A DNA stretch of 64,000 nucleotides, taken from the NCBI GenBank assembly GCA_029718625.1, contig CM056380.1:40649680-40713679 (forward strand). The letters are read 5' to 3'. The notes under the pieces are model-generated. The model was not told the DNA's origin. It worked only from the letters and a program-made list of their open reading frames with translations, and did no database searches. How positions within the stretch are numbered: the stretch's first letter is position 1; every line of letters begins with the position of its first letter. Positions 61,053 through 64,000 of this stretch are shown here, in pieces. Both the position numbers and the translations under genes were made by a program. Origin of the DNA: Synaphobranchus kaupii. Its lineage: Eukaryota; Chordata; Actinopteri; Anguilliformes; Synaphobranchidae.

Positions 61053-63424
61053 GTACAGTAAACGGAACACTGTGTGCAGCTGTGAGCAAGGGTGCGTGTG
61101 TGCGTATGCGTGCGCGCGCTGGAGATTTAGTCTAATTTTTGAACAGTTTTGGTTTTCACAGGCCTGTGTGATTTACTCAGATTATTGTAAATCTCTTTGC
61201 CCTCCTGTGTTTGTGACACAGCGGCCCGATAGCCGCTCCATTCCAGGTTTGGTGGCGGTTTCCTCATTATAAGCTTGCTTACCTAATACAAGTTGGGTAG
61301 GAGTTATGGGGCGTTTTGGTAGGGGTGCAATGAAGTGTTTGTGTTGGGTTGTAATAGGGATTTAATTGGGCGTGGGGTGGAGTTTTGGGTAGGGGTTTAA
61401 TGGAGTGTTGGAGTTGTAATGGGACATTTGGGTAGGGCAGTAATGGGGGTTTAATGGGGCATTTGGGTAGAGGTGTAATAGGGCTTAATGGGGAATTGGG
61501 TAGAGGTGCAATGGGGCATTGGGTAGAGCTATAATAGGGTTTGATGGGGCATTGGGTAGGGGTGTAATAGGGTTTAATGGGGCACTGGGTAGGGGTGTAA
61601 TAGGGTTTAATGGGGCATTGGGTAGAGCTGTAATGGGGTTTAATGGAGCATTGGGTTGAGCTGTAATGGGGTTTAATGGGGCATTGGGTAGGGGTGTAAG
61701 AGGGTTTAATGGGACATTTGGTAGAGCTGTAATGGGGTTTAATGGGGCATTGGGTTAGAGCTGTAATGGGGTTTAATGGGGCATTGGGTAGGGGTGTAAT
61801 GGGGTTTAATGGGGCATTGGGTAGAGCTGTAATGGGGTTTAATGGGGCATTGGGTAGGGGTGTAATGGGGTTTAATGGGGCATTGGGTAGAGCTGTAATG
61901 GGGTTTAATGGGGCATTGGGTAGGGGTGTAATGGGGTTTAATGGGGCATTGGGTAGGGGTGTAATGGGGTTTAATGGGGCACTGGGTAGGGGTGTAATAG
62001 GGTTTAATGTGGCATTGGGTAGAGCTGTAATGGGGTTTAATGGAGCATTGGGTTGAGCTGTAATGGGGTTTAATGGGGCATTGGGTAGGGGTTTAATGGG
62101 GCATTGGGTTGAGCTGTAATGGGGTTTAATGGGGCATTGGGCAGGGGTGTAATGGGGTTTAATGGAGCATTGGGTAGGGGTGTAATGGGGTTTAATGGGG
62201 CATTGGGTAGGGGTGTAATATAGGGTTTAATGTGGCATTGGGTAGAGCTGTAATGGGGTTTAATGGAGCATTGGGTTGAGCTGTAATGGGGTTTAATGGG
62301 GCATTGGGTAGGGGTTTAATGGGGCATTGGGTTGAGCTGTAATGGGGTTTAATGGGGCATTGGGTAGGGGTGTAATGGGGTTTAATGGAGCATTGGGTAG
62401 GGGTGTAATGGGGTTTAATGGGGCACTGGGTAGGGGTGTAATAGGGTTTAATGGGGCATTGGGTGGAGCTGTAATGGGGTTTAATGGGGCATTGGGTTGA
62501 GCTGTAATGGGGTTTAATGGGGCATTGGGTTAGAGCTGTAATGGGGTTTAATGGGGCATTGGGTAGGGGTGTAATGGGGGTTAATGGGGCATTGGGTAGA
62601 GCTGTAATGGGGTTTAATGGGGCATTGGGTAGAGCTGTAATGGGTTTTAATGGGGCATTGGGTAGGGGTGTAATGGGGTTTAATGGGGCATTGGGTAGAG
62701 CTGTAATGGGGTTTAATGGGGCATTGGGTAGGGGTGTAATGGGGTTTAATGGGGCATTGGGTAGAGCTGTAATGGGGTTTAATGGGGCATTGGGTAGGGG
62801 TGTAATGGGGTTTAATGGGGCATTGGGTAGAGCTGTAATGGGGTTTAATGGGGCATTGGGTAAAGGTGTAATGCAGATAAGGGTCTGAGGCTTGTACAAG
62901 GCTGTGCTGCTCCATTCCAAACAGGGCTTTGGGTTGATAATGGTCAGGCTGCGCTGGATCAGGCTCAGTGCAAACAAAGCAGCTTTTTCACATCTCTGAA
63001 AAGCCAGTGTGTGAGCTATAGAGCTTCTACAACGGTGGCAGAAAACAAGGAAATCCCTCCATTGTTTTTGCCCCAACTGAACGGGAGGGCGTGGGCGGGG
63101 GGGGCAGGGGCATGTACGGCCAGTCTGAGAGCAGCATCACCAACCCCCCCATCCCCCTCCACACATCCCGAACACAGCCAGCTCTGTTTCAATAGGACTC
63201 TGTCGACGGGTGAGAGTGGACGTACAGATAAACGGCACAGAGAAACGGACCGGATCTTTACCGCGTCCCACGCCGCGGCTAAATAACCTCCTCCGCCGCC
63301 TTCTCTGTTTTTCCACATTTGAGGCGCAGCATCGTTCTTGTTGAAAGGCTCTTGTCTCGGTGTGATACGGCTGTTTCAGCGAGGGTCTCCAGCTCCAGCC
63401 CTGTTTGTGCTTTCCTCCTGGCAG
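61053..63424 (+). other. usp54: usp54 intron 8 (2.4 kb)
   Basis: Two thirds of it is a single 33-bp minisatellite (61294-62876). The remaining 550 bp before exon 9 show no recognised feature. Confidence 0.9.
61294..62876. repeat. 33-bp G-rich minisatellite, about 47 units
   Basis: Units read TAATGGGGTTTAATGGGGCA followed by TTGGGTAGGGGTG or TTGGGTAGAGCTG. The two forms often alternate, giving a 66-bp higher-order unit. Because 33 is a multiple of three, both strands hold long open frames, but these are artefacts. Units with GGGGTG carry the G-quadruplex pattern G4-N6-G4-N4-G3-N2-G4. Larger internal copies exist: the TAATGTGGC variant recurs 223 bp apart (62005, 62228), and the GGGTTAGAG variant recurs 775 bp apart (61752, 62527). 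Confidence 0.96.
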
Positions 63425-63593
63425 ATCGGGCCCAAGTGGAAGGACGTTGTGTCCCGGTGCATAAAGGGACACTACCAGCCCCTGCTCCTGCTCTACGCTG
63501 ATCCCCGGGGGACGCCCGTGTCCGCGCACGACCTGCCCACTCACCTGGACCTGCACCACTACAACAAGGCCTACTACGACAGCGAGGACTCTG
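63425..63593 (+). CDS. usp54: usp54 coding exon 9 (residues 326-382, end of catalytic domain)
   Basis: Encodes [20 protein letters not shown] and then [18 protein letters not shown], ending YYDSEDS plus one base of a Gly codon. Acceptor TCCTGGCAG, donor GTAGGA at 63594. It is 169 nt, phase 1 out. The DPRGTPVS and YYDSEDSG text separates USP54 from USP53. The remaining long C-terminal region must be on exons beyond the window. Confidence 0.95.
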
Positions 63594-63797
63594 GTAGGAT
63601 GCCGGTTCAGCCGCGGGGCGGGTCTGCCTTTGTGAGACCCAGAATTAGAGGAGCCGTCGTGTACTCACTGATGTGAACCAATCATCGTATTTTACTGTGG
63701 AGGGAAAATTATTTTCATTGGCTGAAAAAGTCAGTGATTGACAGCTAATTATAGCTCCACCCATTTTGGGTTTTTTTCAAAGCAAAATGCACTAATG
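63594..63797 (+). other. usp54: Start of usp54 intron 9
   Basis: Follows the GTAGGA donor; no acceptor or further exon is visible before the window ends. Confidence 0.85.
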
Positions 63798-64000
63798 CTG
63801 GGGTGGGCAATTCCAGTCCTGGAGGGCCGGTGTATGCAGGTTTTTGTTTCCACAATTTACCCTGGCTAAATGAGCTAATTGGCTGTATACACCAACACTA
63901 GTTTACTCGTAGATTTGATCACCGTAAAACATTTTGCATACGGACGCATTAACAGTCTTCGGCTGTCATTCATGCTCTTATCAAGAACTGTAGCTTAAAA
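63798..64000. mobile_element. hAT-type MITE, left part (cut by the window end)
   Basis: Begins CTGGGGTGGGCAATTCCAGT, then CCTGGAGGGCCGGTGTATGC, the well-known start of a fish hAT-type repeat family related to the element at 8966-9300. The right end is outside the window. Confidence 0.55.

Noticed and set aside
62192..63076. A 294-codon minus-strand open frame (and plus-strand partners) with NAPLNPIT-type repeats
   Set aside because: The 33-bp unit is a multiple of three, so frames stay open by arithmetic in both strands; it is intronic satellite.

Overview
The window is genomic DNA from a ray-finned fish, most likely a teleost. Evidence: a vertebrate ubiquitin-specific protease gene split over GT/AG introns; many fish-type DNA transposons (Tc1-like, Harbinger-like, hAT-like, TTAA-target foldback elements); tRNA-derived SINEs ending in the usual teleost tail; and very dense micro- and minisatellites. 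Nothing bacterial or viral was recognised.

Only one host gene can be supported: the 5' part of usp54 (ubiquitin specific peptidase 54), on the + strand. Nine coding exons lie between 30702 and 63593. They encode about 381 residues, covering the whole USP catalytic domain with Cys box, zinc-finger cysteines, His box and FDD motif. The long C-terminal part of the protein lies beyond base 64000. A non-coding leader exon is likely at 29870-29941, and a second leader segment (from 30412) joins the first coding exon. The transcription start is not settled; CpG-rich or donor-bearing candidates are at about 800-1140, 13380-13673, 34860-35070 and 40320-40600.

Bases 1-29869 (upstream of usp54 coding sequence) hold no recognisable host coding gene. 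They are a mosaic of mobile elements: a 640-bp Harbinger-like element, a palindromic 175-bp MITE, an old 0.9-kb direct duplication, a hAT MITE with an inserted retroelement tail, a 1.1-kb giant hairpin, a Tc1 element with an almost intact transposase, a TTAA MITE, and an unassigned TIR transposon with a second Tc1 element nested inside it.

Bases 30849-64000 alternate usp54 exons with introns of 0.4-10.3 kb. The introns carry at least five minisatellite arrays, a decayed hAT transposase, TTAA foldback elements and intragenic CpG islands. Several arrays end within about 60 bp of splice acceptors. The array before exon 3 is built from copies of the exon 3 acceptor itself, giving decoy splice sites. 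The array before exon 9 is an approximately 1.6-kb run of G-quadruplex-capable 33-bp units.
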